64,000 nucleotides of DNA from Streptomyces umbrinus (GTDB lineage: Bacteria; Actinomycetota; Actinomycetes; Streptomycetales; Streptomycetaceae), in NCBI RefSeq assembly GCF_030817415.1, contig NZ_JAUSZI010000002.1, positions 3,286,001 to 3,350,000 of the forward strand, read 5' to 3'. Both the position numbers and the translations under genes were made by a program. Of the stretch, positions 12,098-20,832 are shown one piece after another (position 1 is the stretch's first letter; each line of letters opens with the position of its first letter). The notes beneath the pieces were generated by a model. The model had not been told where the DNA came from. It did not search any database and saw nothing but the letters and a program-made list of their open reading frames with translations.

Positions 12098-12775
12098 TCA
12101 GTGCTGTTGGACCTTCTGCGGTGTCGCCTCAGTCGGCCGTACGACGACGTATCCCTCGCCCTGGAGCATCAACTGCACGGCCTCGCCGGAGCCACCGCGG
12201 ATCATCGAGCCTATGGACTGCGAACGGTGCAGTGAGGTCTGGAGGTTGGCCGTCCAGCCGACGATCGCGTCCGTGTCGACGTACACCGGCCACTGCGGCG
12301 AGACGGGGATGACCAGCGGGTTGCCCTCGCAGACGAGACCGAGCCTGCCGTGTCCGGTGAAGACGCTGTTGAACAGCCCGCCACCCGTGATGCCCGCGCC
12401 CTTCACCGTCTTGATCTCGTACTTCAGTGAGGCGTCGAAGCACAGTACGTTGCGGCCGTTGACGGTGAAGACGTCACCGGGGTCGATGTCGACGATGAAG
12501 CAGTTCTGCGCCTCGTGCGCGAACCAGGCCTCCCCCTGCCCGCGCACCGCCATGAGCGCCAACCCCTCGCCCGTGACCGCCCGTTTGAGCATGCCGCCGA
12601 CGCCCTGGCCCTTGCGCTCGAACTGCAGACTGCCCCGGTAGGCGATCATCGCGCCCTGCCGGGCGAGCATCTCGCCGTTGACGGCGTACTTGATCGACTT
12701 GGCGTTCTCGACACTCATGCCCGCCGCAGTGGCCGGCTGCACCATGTACTCGCTGGAAAACAGATCACCCTTCAT
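12098..12775 (-). CDS. AIM24 family protein
   Basis: 225-residue cytosolic protein of the AIM24 family, a double-psi/jelly-roll fold named after a yeast mitochondrial protein and of unknown biochemical function in bacteria. Diagnostic segments are VNGEMLARQGAMIAYRG, GQGEAWFAHEAQ and GAGITGGGLFNSVFTG, followed by a Gly-rich GSMIRGGSGEAVQL end. I chose the ATG at 12775 (MKGDLFSSEYM), which fits the family N-terminus; the frame extends 12 codons further. It converges with the sortase-substrate gene. It has no obvious functional tie to its neighbours. Confidence 0.85.
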   Translation of the reverse strand: MKGDLFSSEYMVQPATAAGMSVENAKSIKYAVNGEMLARQGAMIAYRGSLQFERKGQGVGGMLKRAVTGEGLALMAVRGQGEAWFAHEAQNCFIVDIDPGDVFTVNGRNVLCFDASLKYEIKTVKGAGITGGGLFNSVFTGHGRLGLVCEGNPLVIPVSPQWPVYVDTDAIVGWTANLQTSLHRSQSIGSMIRGGSGEAVQLMLQGEGYVVVRPTEATPQKVQQH

Positions 12776-12865
12776 GCGGGCATCCTGTCCCGGAGGCGCG
12801 GGTTCCACCATCCAGCGACGGGATGAAAGGCGACAACGAAGGTATATGTCCGCGGAACGAAAGGC

Positions 12866-12919
12866 GGGGCGGCCGACGCCCGCTCGCGTCGGCCGCCCCT
12901 GCGGGGGCCTTTCGGCCCC
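12866..12919 (-). terminator. double hairpin terminator of the subtilase gene
   Basis: A perfect 14-bp stem (12866-12879 with 12886-12899) is followed by a second 6-bp hairpin (GGGGCC at 12904-12909 with 12914-12919). Both lie between the stop of the subtilase gene and the AIM24 gene. Confidence 0.75.
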
Positions 12920-12999
12920 ACCCTGTGGGGGGTGGTTCGTCAGTCGTCGATCAGCCGCCGTCCGCCTGGGTCAGCAGTCGTCCGACGGCCGCTCGACGG

Positions 13000-14802
13000 T
13001 CAGAAGGTCAGCTTCCAGCTGTTGATCGTGCCGGTGTCCGCCGAGGCCACGTCCTGCACGCGCAGCTTCCAGGTGCCGTTGGCGGTCTCGCTGGACGCGT
13101 CCACGGTGTAGGTCGTGTTGACGTTGTCGGCCGAGTCCGAGCCCGAGGACTTCAGCCGGTACGCCGTGCCGTCCGGGGCGACCAGGTCGATCACCAGGTC
13201 ACCGCGGTAGGTGTGGGTGATGTCGACGCCGACCTGGAGGGCCGAGGGCGCGTTGCCGGTGCGGCCGGTCACCGCGATCGAGGACTCGACGGCCGAGCCG
13301 GCGTCCGGGATGGAGACGGCCGTGGTGCTGGTGAAGGTGGTGCCCCCCGTGGAGCCTCCGGACCCGCTTACCGCCTGCACCGTCTTGGCCGCGTCCGCGA
13401 GACCCGCTCCACAGCCGCCCGAGCAGGCACCGGGCAGAGCACGCGAGTTGGTCTTGATCGCGGACTCGATCTGGGCCGGGGTCAGCGTGGAGTTCGCCGA
13501 CTTGGCGAGCGCGGCGAGACCCGCGATGTGCGGGGCGGCCATGCTGGTGCCCTGGTAGTAGGCGTACGACTCCGAACCGGGGCCCTGCGTACCGGAGTTC
13601 AGCGTGGACAGGATGCCGTTGGCGGTGCCGGTGCTGGTCTGGCCGCCGGGTGCCGCGATGTCGACGACCGAGCCGTAGTTGGAGTAACTCGCCTTGGCAC
13701 CCGCGCGGTTGAGGGCGGCGACCGAGATCACGTTGCCGCAGCTGGCCGGCGAGTAGTTGGCCGCGTTGGCGTTGCTGTTGCCCGCCGCGACGACGACCGT
13801 GGTGCCCCGGCCGACCGCGTTGTTGATGGCGGTCTGGGTGGCCGTGGTGCAGGCACCGCCGCCGCCCAGGCTCATGTTGATGACCTTGGCGACGTTGGTG
13901 TTGGCCGGGACGCCGGAGACCGTACCGCCGGACGCCCAGGTGATGGCGTCGATGATGTCGGAGTCGTAGCCGCCGCACTTGCCGAGGACGCGCAGCGGGG
14001 AGATCTTCGCGTTGTACGCGATGCCCGCGACGCCCTTGCTGTTGTTGGTGACGGCCGCGATGGTGCCCGCCACGTGGGTGCCGTGCCAGGAGGAGGAGCT
14101 GCCCGTGGTCTGCTCGCACTCGCCGGCGGCGTACCAGTCGCCCGGGTCGGCCGGGTTGCTGTCGCGCCCGTTGCCGTCGACCGAGACCGCGGTGTCGGAG
14201 ATGAAGTCGTAGCCCGCGACGATGTTGGCGGCGAGGTCGGAGTGGGTGACGTAACCGGTGTCGATGACGGCGACGGTCACGCCACTGCCGGTCGCGGTGT
14301 CCCAGGCGCCGGGCACGCGCATGCCCGCGGTGGTCTCGAAGAGGTCCCACTGCTTGCTGTACTCGGTGTCGTTCGGGTCGGCCTGCGGCTTGTTGAGGCG
14401 GTCCGGCACGACGTACGCGACCTGCGGGTCGGCCTGGTACTCGGCGACGACGTCGGCGACATCGGCCTTGCTCAGCTGCTCGCCGAGGTCGACCAGCGCG
14501 GCACCGGTGCCGAGGCGGCGCTGGAAGTCCAGGCTCTCGCCGGCCTCCTTGCCCTTGGCCTCGGCGTCGGCGGAGGCGGCCTTGTTCGACCTGGCCTCGG
14601 TGGCGCCCGACTTGTAGCCGACGATCAGTCGCTCGGCGGGGGCGGCCACGGCAGCGGCGGCGGTCTTCGCGGCCTGCTCGGCGGGGACCTTGGCGGTGGC
14701 GGGACCGGCCAGCGCGAGGGACGTGGCGGTCCCGGCCAGGAGTGTCGCGGAGATCGCGGCGACGGATATCAGCTTCCGTCTCGCGGGTCGAGGAGTACGC
14801 AA
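13000..14802 (-). CDS. secreted S8 family serine protease (subtilase) with C-terminal P domain
   Basis: 600-residue exported protease. Order of parts: signal peptide (1-37), I9-type inhibitory propeptide (about 60-140), subtilase catalytic domain, Ser/Gly linker, and a proprotein-convertase P domain (about 500-600, ending NSWKLTF). The triad is visible: Asp181 in VAVIDTGY, His240 in HGTHVAG, and Ser420 in GTSMAAPH. Cysteines in the CGG, CSGG and CGAG segments suggest disulfides. The start is a TTG at 14802 preceded by GAAAGG with seven-base spacing; the frame upstream lacks signal peptide features. It probably serves extracellular protein degradation. Two hairpins terminate it. Confidence 0.92.
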   Translation of the reverse strand: MRTPRPARRKLISVAAISATLLAGTATSLALAGPATAKVPAEQAAKTAAAAVAAPAERLIVGYKSGATEARSNKAASADAEAKGKEAGESLDFQRRLGTGAALVDLGEQLSKADVADVVAEYQADPQVAYVVPDRLNKPQADPNDTEYSKQWDLFETTAGMRVPGAWDTATGSGVTVAVIDTGYVTHSDLAANIVAGYDFISDTAVSVDGNGRDSNPADPGDWYAAGECEQTTGSSSSWHGTHVAGTIAAVTNNSKGVAGIAYNAKISPLRVLGKCGGYDSDIIDAITWASGGTVSGVPANTNVAKVINMSLGGGGACTTATQTAINNAVGRGTTVVVAAGNSNANAANYSPASCGNVISVAALNRAGAKASYSNYGSVVDIAAPGGQTSTGTANGILSTLNSGTQGPGSESYAYYQGTSMAAPHIAGLAALAKSANSTLTPAQIESAIKTNSRALPGACSGGCGAGLADAAKTVQAVSGSGGSTGGTTFTSTTAVSIPDAGSAVESSIAVTGRTGNAPSALQVGVDITHTYRGDLVIDLVAPDGTAYRLKSSGSDSADNVNTTYTVDASSETANGTWKLRVQDVASADTGTINSWKLTF

Positions 14803-15169
14803 GTGAGTGCCTTTCGTGGCCGGCTCCGGGCAGCGCGGAACAGGCGGTGCGATGCGGTGCATGCGGTGCCGTGCGGTGCGGAGCAGCGGTTCGATTCGCT
14901 TCGTCGTCGAAGCGGCGGGGGGTGCAATCGAGAAGGCGCGAGGCCGGCCGTGCGCGAGCCTCCAGTCAGGGGTTACCTGTGGTTCGGCTGTGGTCGAACA
15001 ATAGGCGGAGCCCTTATCCCGCGGATACGGGGAAAACCCTCGATCCATGGCCGAGAACCCCCTACGGGGACCGCCCAGTTGGCGAGAAAGCACCCTTTCC
15101 GGACGTTCAGTCCTGTCTCGCCGGCAAGGGATGCGGGCGAGGCGGGAGGGGCTGCCGCCGGGCAAGAAG
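14803..15169. other. divergent promoter region between the subtilase and siderophore-binding genes
   Basis: There is no gene in this stretch that I can support; frames across it are open only because of the GC bias. It must hold the subtilase promoter and, near its right end, the iron-controlled promoter of the binding-protein gene. Confidence 0.5.
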
Positions 15170-15188
15170 TTAGGTTAGCCTTACTTTC
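15170..15188 (+). promoter_or_regulatory. iron box upstream of the siderophore-binding protein gene
   Basis: TTAGGTTAGCCTTACTTTC matches the left half of the iron-box consensus fully and the right half partly. It lies 48 bp before the ATG of a siderophore-type binding protein, as expected for DmdR1 repression. Confidence 0.75.
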
Positions 15189-15235
15189 CTCTCCCTGGTC
15201 TCCCGTTGCGATGTCTCCCGCCGAAGGAGTCGCCC

Positions 15236-16321
15236 ATGCATGCCCCGCGCCCCGCCGCCCCTGCGCCCGCGCCCGTCCGCGCGCTCTCCCGTCGCGGGGC
15301 CCTCACCGCGGTGGGAGCCCTCGGCCTGGGCGGTCTGCTCACGGCGTGCGGCAGCGACGGAGACAAGGACAGTGACGGCGGCAACGCCACCAACCCGTCC
15401 ACCGGCGGGGGAACATGGCGTTTCAAGGACGACCGCGGGACGACGGCCGAAGCGGACCGGACGCCGAAGCGCCTGGTCGCCTTCGTCGGCGCGGCCGCCG
15501 CGCTGCACGACCTCGGCATCGAGTGCACGGGCGTCTTCGGCCCGACGAAGCTGGCGAACGGCAAGCCCGACCCCCGGGCCGGCGGCATCGACGTGGACAA
15601 GGTGACGATCCTCGGCAACACCTATCCCCAGTTCAACGTCGAGCGGTACGCCGGACTGCGGCCCGACCTGCTGATCGCCCAGATGACCGAGCCGCCGGCG
15701 CTCTGGTACGTCCCCGAGGAGTCGGCCGAGAAGATCGAGTCGCTCGCCCCCAGCGTCGGCATCCTCACCGCGAAGAGCTCGCTCACCCATGTGATCGGCC
15801 GCTTCGCCGACCTCGCGAAGTCACTCGGCGCGGACCTGACGGCCGATCCGGTCACCTCCGCGGAGGAGCACTTCAAGTCGGCCTCTGCCACCTTGCGCCG
15901 AGCGGCCGGAGAGGCCCGCGCGAAGGGCCGTGGTGGCCTGAAGGTCATGGTGGTCTCCGCCTCGGCCGACATCCTGTACGTCGCAGCCCCGGACGCCTTC
16001 ACGGACCTGCGCTACTACGAGTCGCTCGGTGTCGAGTTCGTGACGCCCTCGAAGACGGGCTCGGGCGGCTTCTGGCAGGAACTCGGCTGGGAGAACGCCG
16101 ACATGTACGAGGCCGACCTGATCCTCGTCGACAACCGCGTCGGCAACCTCCAGCCGGCCGACCTCAAGAAGACCAAGCCGACCTGGGCCCGACTGCCCGC
16201 CGTACGGGCGGACCGGACGTTCCCGTGGGCCGTCGAGGAGCGGTACAGCCACGCCGGGTACGCGCCACGCATCGAGCAACTGGCGGCGGCGCTACGGCAG
16301 TCGGAGCCCCTGACCCCGTAG
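15236..16321 (+). CDS. iron-siderophore ABC transporter substrate-binding lipoprotein
   Basis: 361-residue lipoprotein of the FecB/FhuD class (periplasmic-binding fold III). A twin-arginine-like SRRGALTAVGALGLGGLLTACG leader carries the lipobox LTAC. The mature part has the siderophore-family opening TPKRLVAFVGAAAALHDLGI and the central helix-containing region NVERYAGLRPDLLIAQ. AAGGAG (15224-15229) sits six bases before the ATG at 15236. No permease or ATPase is adjacent, so it must use a transporter encoded elsewhere. The iron box upstream supports siderophore uptake. Confidence 0.88.
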   Translation: MHAPRPAAPAPAPVRALSRRGALTAVGALGLGGLLTACGSDGDKDSDGGNATNPSTGGGTWRFKDDRGTTAEADRTPKRLVAFVGAAAALHDLGIECTGVFGPTKLANGKPDPRAGGIDVDKVTILGNTYPQFNVERYAGLRPDLLIAQMTEPPALWYVPEESAEKIESLAPSVGILTAKSSLTHVIGRFADLAKSLGADLTADPVTSAEEHFKSASATLRRAAGEARAKGRGGLKVMVVSASADILYVAAPDAFTDLRYYESLGVEFVTPSKTGSGGFWQELGWENADMYEADLILVDNRVGNLQPADLKKTKPTWARLPAVRADRTFPWAVEERYSHAGYAPRIEQLAAALRQSEPLTP

Positions 16322-16387
16322 CCGCCGCTCCACGGGCGGTGCTCCGCTGTCGCCGGGCTCAGCCGCCGTCAAGCCCGGTCGCCGGGC

Positions 16388-18181
16388 TCAGCTGTCGACC
16401 GTCTCGGGCACCGTCAGGCCGTCGTCCGTGGCCGCGAGGAACTGTGTGGCGGCGAGCTCGGCGTACAGCGGGTCGCCGGCCACGAGTTCGCGATGGGTGC
16501 CGACCGCCCGTACCTGCCCCGCGTCCATGACGACGATCCGGTCGGCCATGGTCACCGTGGACAGCCGGTGGGCGACGACCAGGACCGTGGTGGTGCGGGC
16601 GACATCGGCGACGGTGTCGCGCAGCGCCGCCTCGTTGACCGCGTCGAGCTGGCTGGTGGCCTCGTCGAGCAGCAGCAGCCGGGGCCGCCTGAGCAGGGCG
16701 CGGGCGATGGCCACGCGCTGGCGCTCACCGCCGGAGAGCTTGGTGCCGCGGTGGCCGACGAGGGTGTCGAGCCCCTTCGGCAGCCGGTCGACGAGGGAGT
16801 CGAGGCGGGTGGTCTTCAGCGCGCGGAGCACCTCGCCGTCGTCGGCGTCGGGATTGCCGAGCAGGAGGTTGTCGCGGAGGCTGCCGGAGAGGACGGGCGC
16901 GTCCTGCTCCACATAGCCGATGGCGGACCGGAGCGCGGAGACCTCCCAGTCGGTGAGGTCGCGGCCGTCCAGCGCGATGGTCCCCTGCTCCGGGTCGTAG
17001 AACCGCTCGATGAGCGAGAACACCGTGGTCTTCCCGGCGCCGGACGGTCCGACGAAGGCGGTCATGCCGCGCGGCGGGACGGCGAAGGTCACGCCGTGGT
17101 GCACGTACGGCAGGTCGTCGTCGTAGCGGAAGCGGACGTCCTCGAAGGCGATCGAGGCGGGTTCGGCGCCGGGCCGGGGCAGCGGCGAGGGCTCGGCGGC
17201 CGGTTCGGCGGGCAGCAGCCTGGCCTCCTCGATCCGGGCCAGGGCGGCCGAGCCGGTCTGGTACTGGGCGACGGCTCCGACGACCTGCTGGATCGGCGCC
17301 ATCAAGTAGAAGACGTACAGCAGGAACGCGACGAGGGTGCCGATGTCGATGGCTCCGGTCGCGACCCGTGCGCCGCCCACGGCGAGGACGGTGATGAAGG
17401 CGACCTGCATCGAGAGGCCGGCCGTGTTCCCCGCCAGCGCCGACCACTTGGCGGCGCGTACGCTCTGGCGCCACGACTCCTCGGCCGCCGCGTGCACGGC
17501 CCGCTCCTCGCGGTGCTCGGCGCCGGACGCCTTGATGGTCCTGAGCGCGCCGAGGGTCCGCTCCAGCGAGGCACCCATCGCTCCGACGGCGTCCTGCGCG
17601 CGCTTGCTGGCGCGGTTGATCCGCGGCACGATCACGCCGATCACCGTGCCCGCGGCCAGGACCACGCCCAGGGTGACGCCCGTCAGCACCGGGTCGACGA
17701 ACCCCATCATCGCGAGCGTGGCCACCAGGGTGAGCCCGCCCGTGCCGAGTCCGACCAGCGAGTCGGTGGTGACCTCCCTGAGCAGTGTGGTGTCCGAGGT
17801 GATCCGGGCCATCAGATCGCCGGGCTCGCTGCGGTCGACGGCGGATATGCGCAGCCGCAGCAGATGCGACACCAGGCCCCGCCGCGCGCCGAGCACGACG
17901 GACTCGGCGGTGTACCGCAGCACGTACCCGCCCAGCGCCCCGATCGCGGCGTTGGCGACCACCAGCGCCGACATGGCCAGCAGCGCGCCGGTGATCGCCC
18001 GGTCGTGCCCCAGGTCGTCGATGAGCGTTCGGGCGACCAGCGGCAGCGCGAGCCCGGCGGCGCCGGTCAGCAGCGACAGCACGGCCCCGAGCAGCAGCGT
18101 CCAGCGGTACGGGCGGACGTACCCGAGCAGGAGCCGCCACGGCGGCGTGGACGGTGCTTCGGACGGGTCGGGCTGTGACAC
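16388..18181 (-). CDS. ABC transporter, fused permease and ATPase (exporter half-transporter)
   Basis: 597-residue type IV exporter protein. The membrane domain (about 15-310) has six predicted helices, starting [16 protein letters not shown]. The nucleotide-binding domain has Walker [10 protein letters not shown], signature LSGGERQR and Walker [13 protein letters not shown]. It probably works as a homodimer that extrudes lipids or small hydrophobic compounds. The start is a GTG at 18181 with GGGGGAG just upstream; the longer frame adds residues without membrane character. It is transcribed divergently from a TetR regulator gene (178-bp gap), which is its likely repressor. Confidence 0.9.
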   Translation of the reverse strand: MSQPDPSEAPSTPPWRLLLGYVRPYRWTLLLGAVLSLLTGAAGLALPLVARTLIDDLGHDRAITGALLAMSALVVANAAIGALGGYVLRYTAESVVLGARRGLVSHLLRLRISAVDRSEPGDLMARITSDTTLLREVTTDSLVGLGTGGLTLVATLAMMGFVDPVLTGVTLGVVLAAGTVIGVIVPRINRASKRAQDAVGAMGASLERTLGALRTIKASGAEHREERAVHAAAEESWRQSVRAAKWSALAGNTAGLSMQVAFITVLAVGGARVATGAIDIGTLVAFLLYVFYLMAPIQQVVGAVAQYQTGSAALARIEEARLLPAEPAAEPSPLPRPGAEPASIAFEDVRFRYDDDLPYVHHGVTFAVPPRGMTAFVGPSGAGKTTVFSLIERFYDPEQGTIALDGRDLTDWEVSALRSAIGYVEQDAPVLSGSLRDNLLLGNPDADDGEVLRALKTTRLDSLVDRLPKGLDTLVGHRGTKLSGGERQRVAIARALLRRPRLLLLDEATSQLDAVNEAALRDTVADVARTTTVLVVAHRLSTVTMADRIVVMDAGQVRAVGTHRELVAGDPLYAELAATQFLAATDDGLTVPETVDS

Positions 18182-18359
18182 GGTGCTCCCCCTCGGTCGT
18201 CTCCCCTCCCGCTCTCGGCCGGAGTCCCGTCCGGAGTCCGGTCCGGGGCCTCGTCCGGAGCAAGGGGGATCGATGGAAGTATCGCCGATGCCACTGACAG
18301 TGCCGTAGGGGATTTCGACCGGCGGTAACCGAACAGGCCCGTCGAGTAACGTTCGATGA

Positions 18360-19010
18360 ATGACCGCTGCCCCCGAACAACCGGCGTGGCGCCGGCGTGC
18401 CGTCGAGCGATCCACCCGGGCCGCGAAGCTGCGCGCGGAGGAACGCGTACAGAGGTTTCTGGACTCGGCCTACGAGCTCATCGCCGAGAAGGGCACGACG
18501 GACTTCACCGTCCAGGAGGTCGTCAACCGCTCGAAGCAGTCGCTGCGCAGCTTCTACCAGTACTTCGACGGGAAGCACGAGCTGCTGCTCGCCCTGTTCG
18601 AGGACACGCTCGCCAAGTCGGCGAACGAGATCAGGGAAGCGGCCGCGTCGAAGAGTGATCCGCTCCGGGCGCTCCGCCTGGCCGTGGAGATGCTCCACGA
18701 TCGGGCTCGGCCGGGCCCCGACGTACCGCGGCAGCTGTTCGGCGGCTTCGCCCTGCAACTGCTGGTGAAGCACCCCTCGCAGGTGGCGGCCGCCCACCGG
18801 CCGCTGCTCACGGTGTTCGCGGAGCTCATCGAGCGGGCCGCCGACGCGGGCGCCATCGCGGCCGGGCGGCCCCGCCGCCAGGCCGCGCTCGTCCTGCAGA
18901 CCGTCATGTTCGCCGTCCAGGCCCATGGTTCGGCCGCCGACGGTCACGCCGAGCCGGTCAGCTCGGAGGAGGTCTGGCGGTTCTGCCTGGGGGGCATCTC
19001 CGGCACGTAG
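18360..19010 (+). CDS. TetR family transcriptional regulator
   Basis: 216 residues. The N-terminal helix-turn-helix (about 28-80) contains [24 protein letters not shown] and [16 protein letters not shown], the classic TetR pattern, followed by a ligand-binding helical domain. It is divergent from the exporter gene and converges on the P450/Baeyer-Villiger cassette. It could control either; divergence favours the exporter. TetR regulators with this wording occur beside catabolic P450 and monooxygenase genes, but the effector cannot be read from the sequence. Confidence 0.9.
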   Translation: MTAAPEQPAWRRRAVERSTRAAKLRAEERVQRFLDSAYELIAEKGTTDFTVQEVVNRSKQSLRSFYQYFDGKHELLLALFEDTLAKSANEIREAAASKSDPLRALRLAVEMLHDRARPGPDVPRQLFGGFALQLLVKHPSQVAAAHRPLLTVFAELIERAADAGAIAAGRPRRQAALVLQTVMFAVQAHGSAADGHAEPVSSEEVWRFCLGGISGT

Positions 19011-19057
19011 CGCTCCGCTGGAAGGGCCGTGCTTCATCTGCGGGTGCGTTGTGGCTG

Positions 19058-19118
19058 GGCGCGCAGTTCCCCGCGCCCCTGAAGGGGCACCGGCCCCTCA
19101 ACAAGGGGCGCCGGGCCC
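19058..19118. terminator. hairpin cluster between convergent genes
   Basis: This stretch holds the streptomycete core CGCGCAGTTCCCCGCGCCCC followed by overlapping hairpins, for example GGCCCCT with AGGGGC near 19090-19110. It lies between the ends of the TetR and SMP-30 genes and should stop transcription from both sides. Confidence 0.55.
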
Positions 19119-19119
19119 C

Positions 19120-20748
19120 TCAATTCTCCGAAGGCCCGCGGGCCGACAGGCGAAGGATGCTTCCCTCGCCGTTTGCCGAGAGGAGGAGTGTGCCGTCCGG
19201 GGCCACTGCGAGGCCCGCGAACGAGTGCGGAGAGCCGGGCATGCCCGCGGTGAACAGGGTGGGTTCGGTGCGGGTGATGCCCGGGGGCAGGCCGACCGCG
19301 AGGTCCTCGGCGTCGATCCGGGTCTCCCCCGTCGTGAGGGACAACGCCCGCAGACACCGGTGCTCGACGTCCACCATGAACAGTTCGTCCCCGCGGACGG
19401 CCAGCCCCTGCGGCGCGCCGAGGCCCTCCGCGACGGCCACCGCCTCCCCGTCGTCGATCCGTAGCACGGCCCCGAGTTCGTCGTCGCTGACGTAGCAGTG
19501 CCCCTCGGCGTCGAAGGCGACATCGACAGGGTGCCGAAGCCCTTCCGCGAGGACGGTGACGGTGTCCGTCCCGTCGATCCGCCCGTCGATCCGTACGACG
19601 CGGCCGGCGCCCGACTCGGCCACGACGAGGGCTCCGTCGGGCGAGCGCTCGATCCCGGTGGGCTCGTTCAGCCCTTGCACCCGTACCCGCGTGGTCCTGC
19701 GGACGGGATCGTACGTACGGACGTCGCCGTACTCGGAGGCGAAGTGGAGAAGTCCGTCGTCCGCGGTGATGCCGTGGACGAAGGGCTGCAGTTCGTGGGT
19801 GATCACGCCGCTGGAGTCGTGCTCCCCGGAGTCGCCGGGGCTCGCCAGGCGGTAGTGGTCCGCCGCGTAGACCGTGCCGCCGACGTCGACGGTCACCCCG
19901 AAGGGGCCGCTGAGTCCTCGGGGAACGATCTCCCAGGTGCGGCCGTCCTCGCGCATCTCGGTGACCCCGCCGCTGCCGAAGCTGGAGACGAACATGCGGT
20001 TCTCCGCGTCGAAGGCCGCGTTGTCCAGCCCGAGGACGCCGCTCACGACCACCGACCGCGCCCCGGTGGCGAGATCGATGCGCGTCACGATGCCGGCCGG
20101 GCCCCGCGACAGGACGACCAGGACGCCGCCCTTGTCGAACCGGACCGCGACCGGGTCGTCCACCTCCTCGGCGAACAGTTCGGGTGTGCCGCCGTCCGGC
20201 GGGATCCGCCAGACCTGGTTGCCGATCATGTGCGGGTAGTACAGACAGCCGTCCGGGCCGAGCTGCATCGCGTTGCCGAGGGCCAGCCCGTCGGTCAGCA
20301 CCACCGGGTCGCCGCCGTCCGGGAACAGCTCCAGCAGGCGGCCGTTCATCTTCATCTCGTTGACGAAGAGCCGGTCTCCGACACAGGTGATGCCGTTGGG
20401 CACCTGCACCTGGTCGGAGACGAGGCTGTACGCGCCATGGGGGCTGCGCCGCCAGACCCGCCCCGGTGTCAGGTCGGCGATGTACATGGAACCGTCCGCC
20501 CCGAAGGCGAGGTCGTCGGGCGCCTGCACCGGACCGTCCAGCGGCACCACCACGTCGACGTCCCCCGTGGCCGTGTCGACGGCGCTGATCTGCCCGGCGA
20601 GGAACTGTGCCACGTACAGCCGCCCGTCGGGTCCGAAGGTGACGCCGTTCGAACCCCACAGGCGGTTCGGGGGGTTGAGTCTCCTCAGGTCCCAACGGCC
20701 GCTCGTGGAAGGCGTGTTGCCGGTGACGTCGAATCGGTTGGGCCGCAT
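19120..20748 (-). CDS. SMP-30/NHL-type beta-propeller protein, candidate lactone hydrolase
   Basis: 542 residues, about twice the length of ordinary SMP-30/gluconolactonases. I count about twelve repeats of the form x-P-x-G/D-hydrophobic-x-F-x-x-D/G-G-x-hydrophobic-Y/F-V (for example NGVTFGPDGRLYVAQF, DDLAFGADGSMYIADL, VDVAFDAEGHCYVSDD), enough for two six-bladed propellers. Candidate metal ligands of the SMP-30 type are the Asn in VPNGIT and the Asp in LGLDNAAFD. There is no signal peptide, so it is cytosolic. It is the last gene of the P450/Baeyer-Villiger cassette, 84 bp after the monooxygenase, where a lactonase would be useful. That role is inferred. Confidence 0.7.
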   Translation of the reverse strand: MRPNRFDVTGNTPSTSGRWDLRRLNPPNRLWGSNGVTFGPDGRLYVAQFLAGQISAVDTATGDVDVVVPLDGPVQAPDDLAFGADGSMYIADLTPGRVWRRSPHGAYSLVSDQVQVPNGITCVGDRLFVNEMKMNGRLLELFPDGGDPVVLTDGLALGNAMQLGPDGCLYYPHMIGNQVWRIPPDGGTPELFAEEVDDPVAVRFDKGGVLVVLSRGPAGIVTRIDLATGARSVVVSGVLGLDNAAFDAENRMFVSSFGSGGVTEMREDGRTWEIVPRGLSGPFGVTVDVGGTVYAADHYRLASPGDSGEHDSSGVITHELQPFVHGITADDGLLHFASEYGDVRTYDPVRRTTRVRVQGLNEPTGIERSPDGALVVAESGAGRVVRIDGRIDGTDTVTVLAEGLRHPVDVAFDAEGHCYVSDDELGAVLRIDDGEAVAVAEGLGAPQGLAVRGDELFMVDVEHRCLRALSLTTGETRIDAEDLAVGLPPGITRTEPTLFTAGMPGSPHSFAGLAVAPDGTLLLSANGEGSILRLSARGPSEN

Positions 20749-20832
20749 CGTCGTTCCCCGTCCCTGGGTTCGGTGATGGTCACTCGTACGGTCGGGGCGC
20801 CCACACCCCCGTGGTCGGGCGCCCCGGGCGGA

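Noticed and set aside
12823..15375. 850-codon plus-strand frame opposite the subtilase
   Set aside because: Val/Gly/Asp/Arg-rich shadow; the minus strand has signal peptide, triad and P domain.
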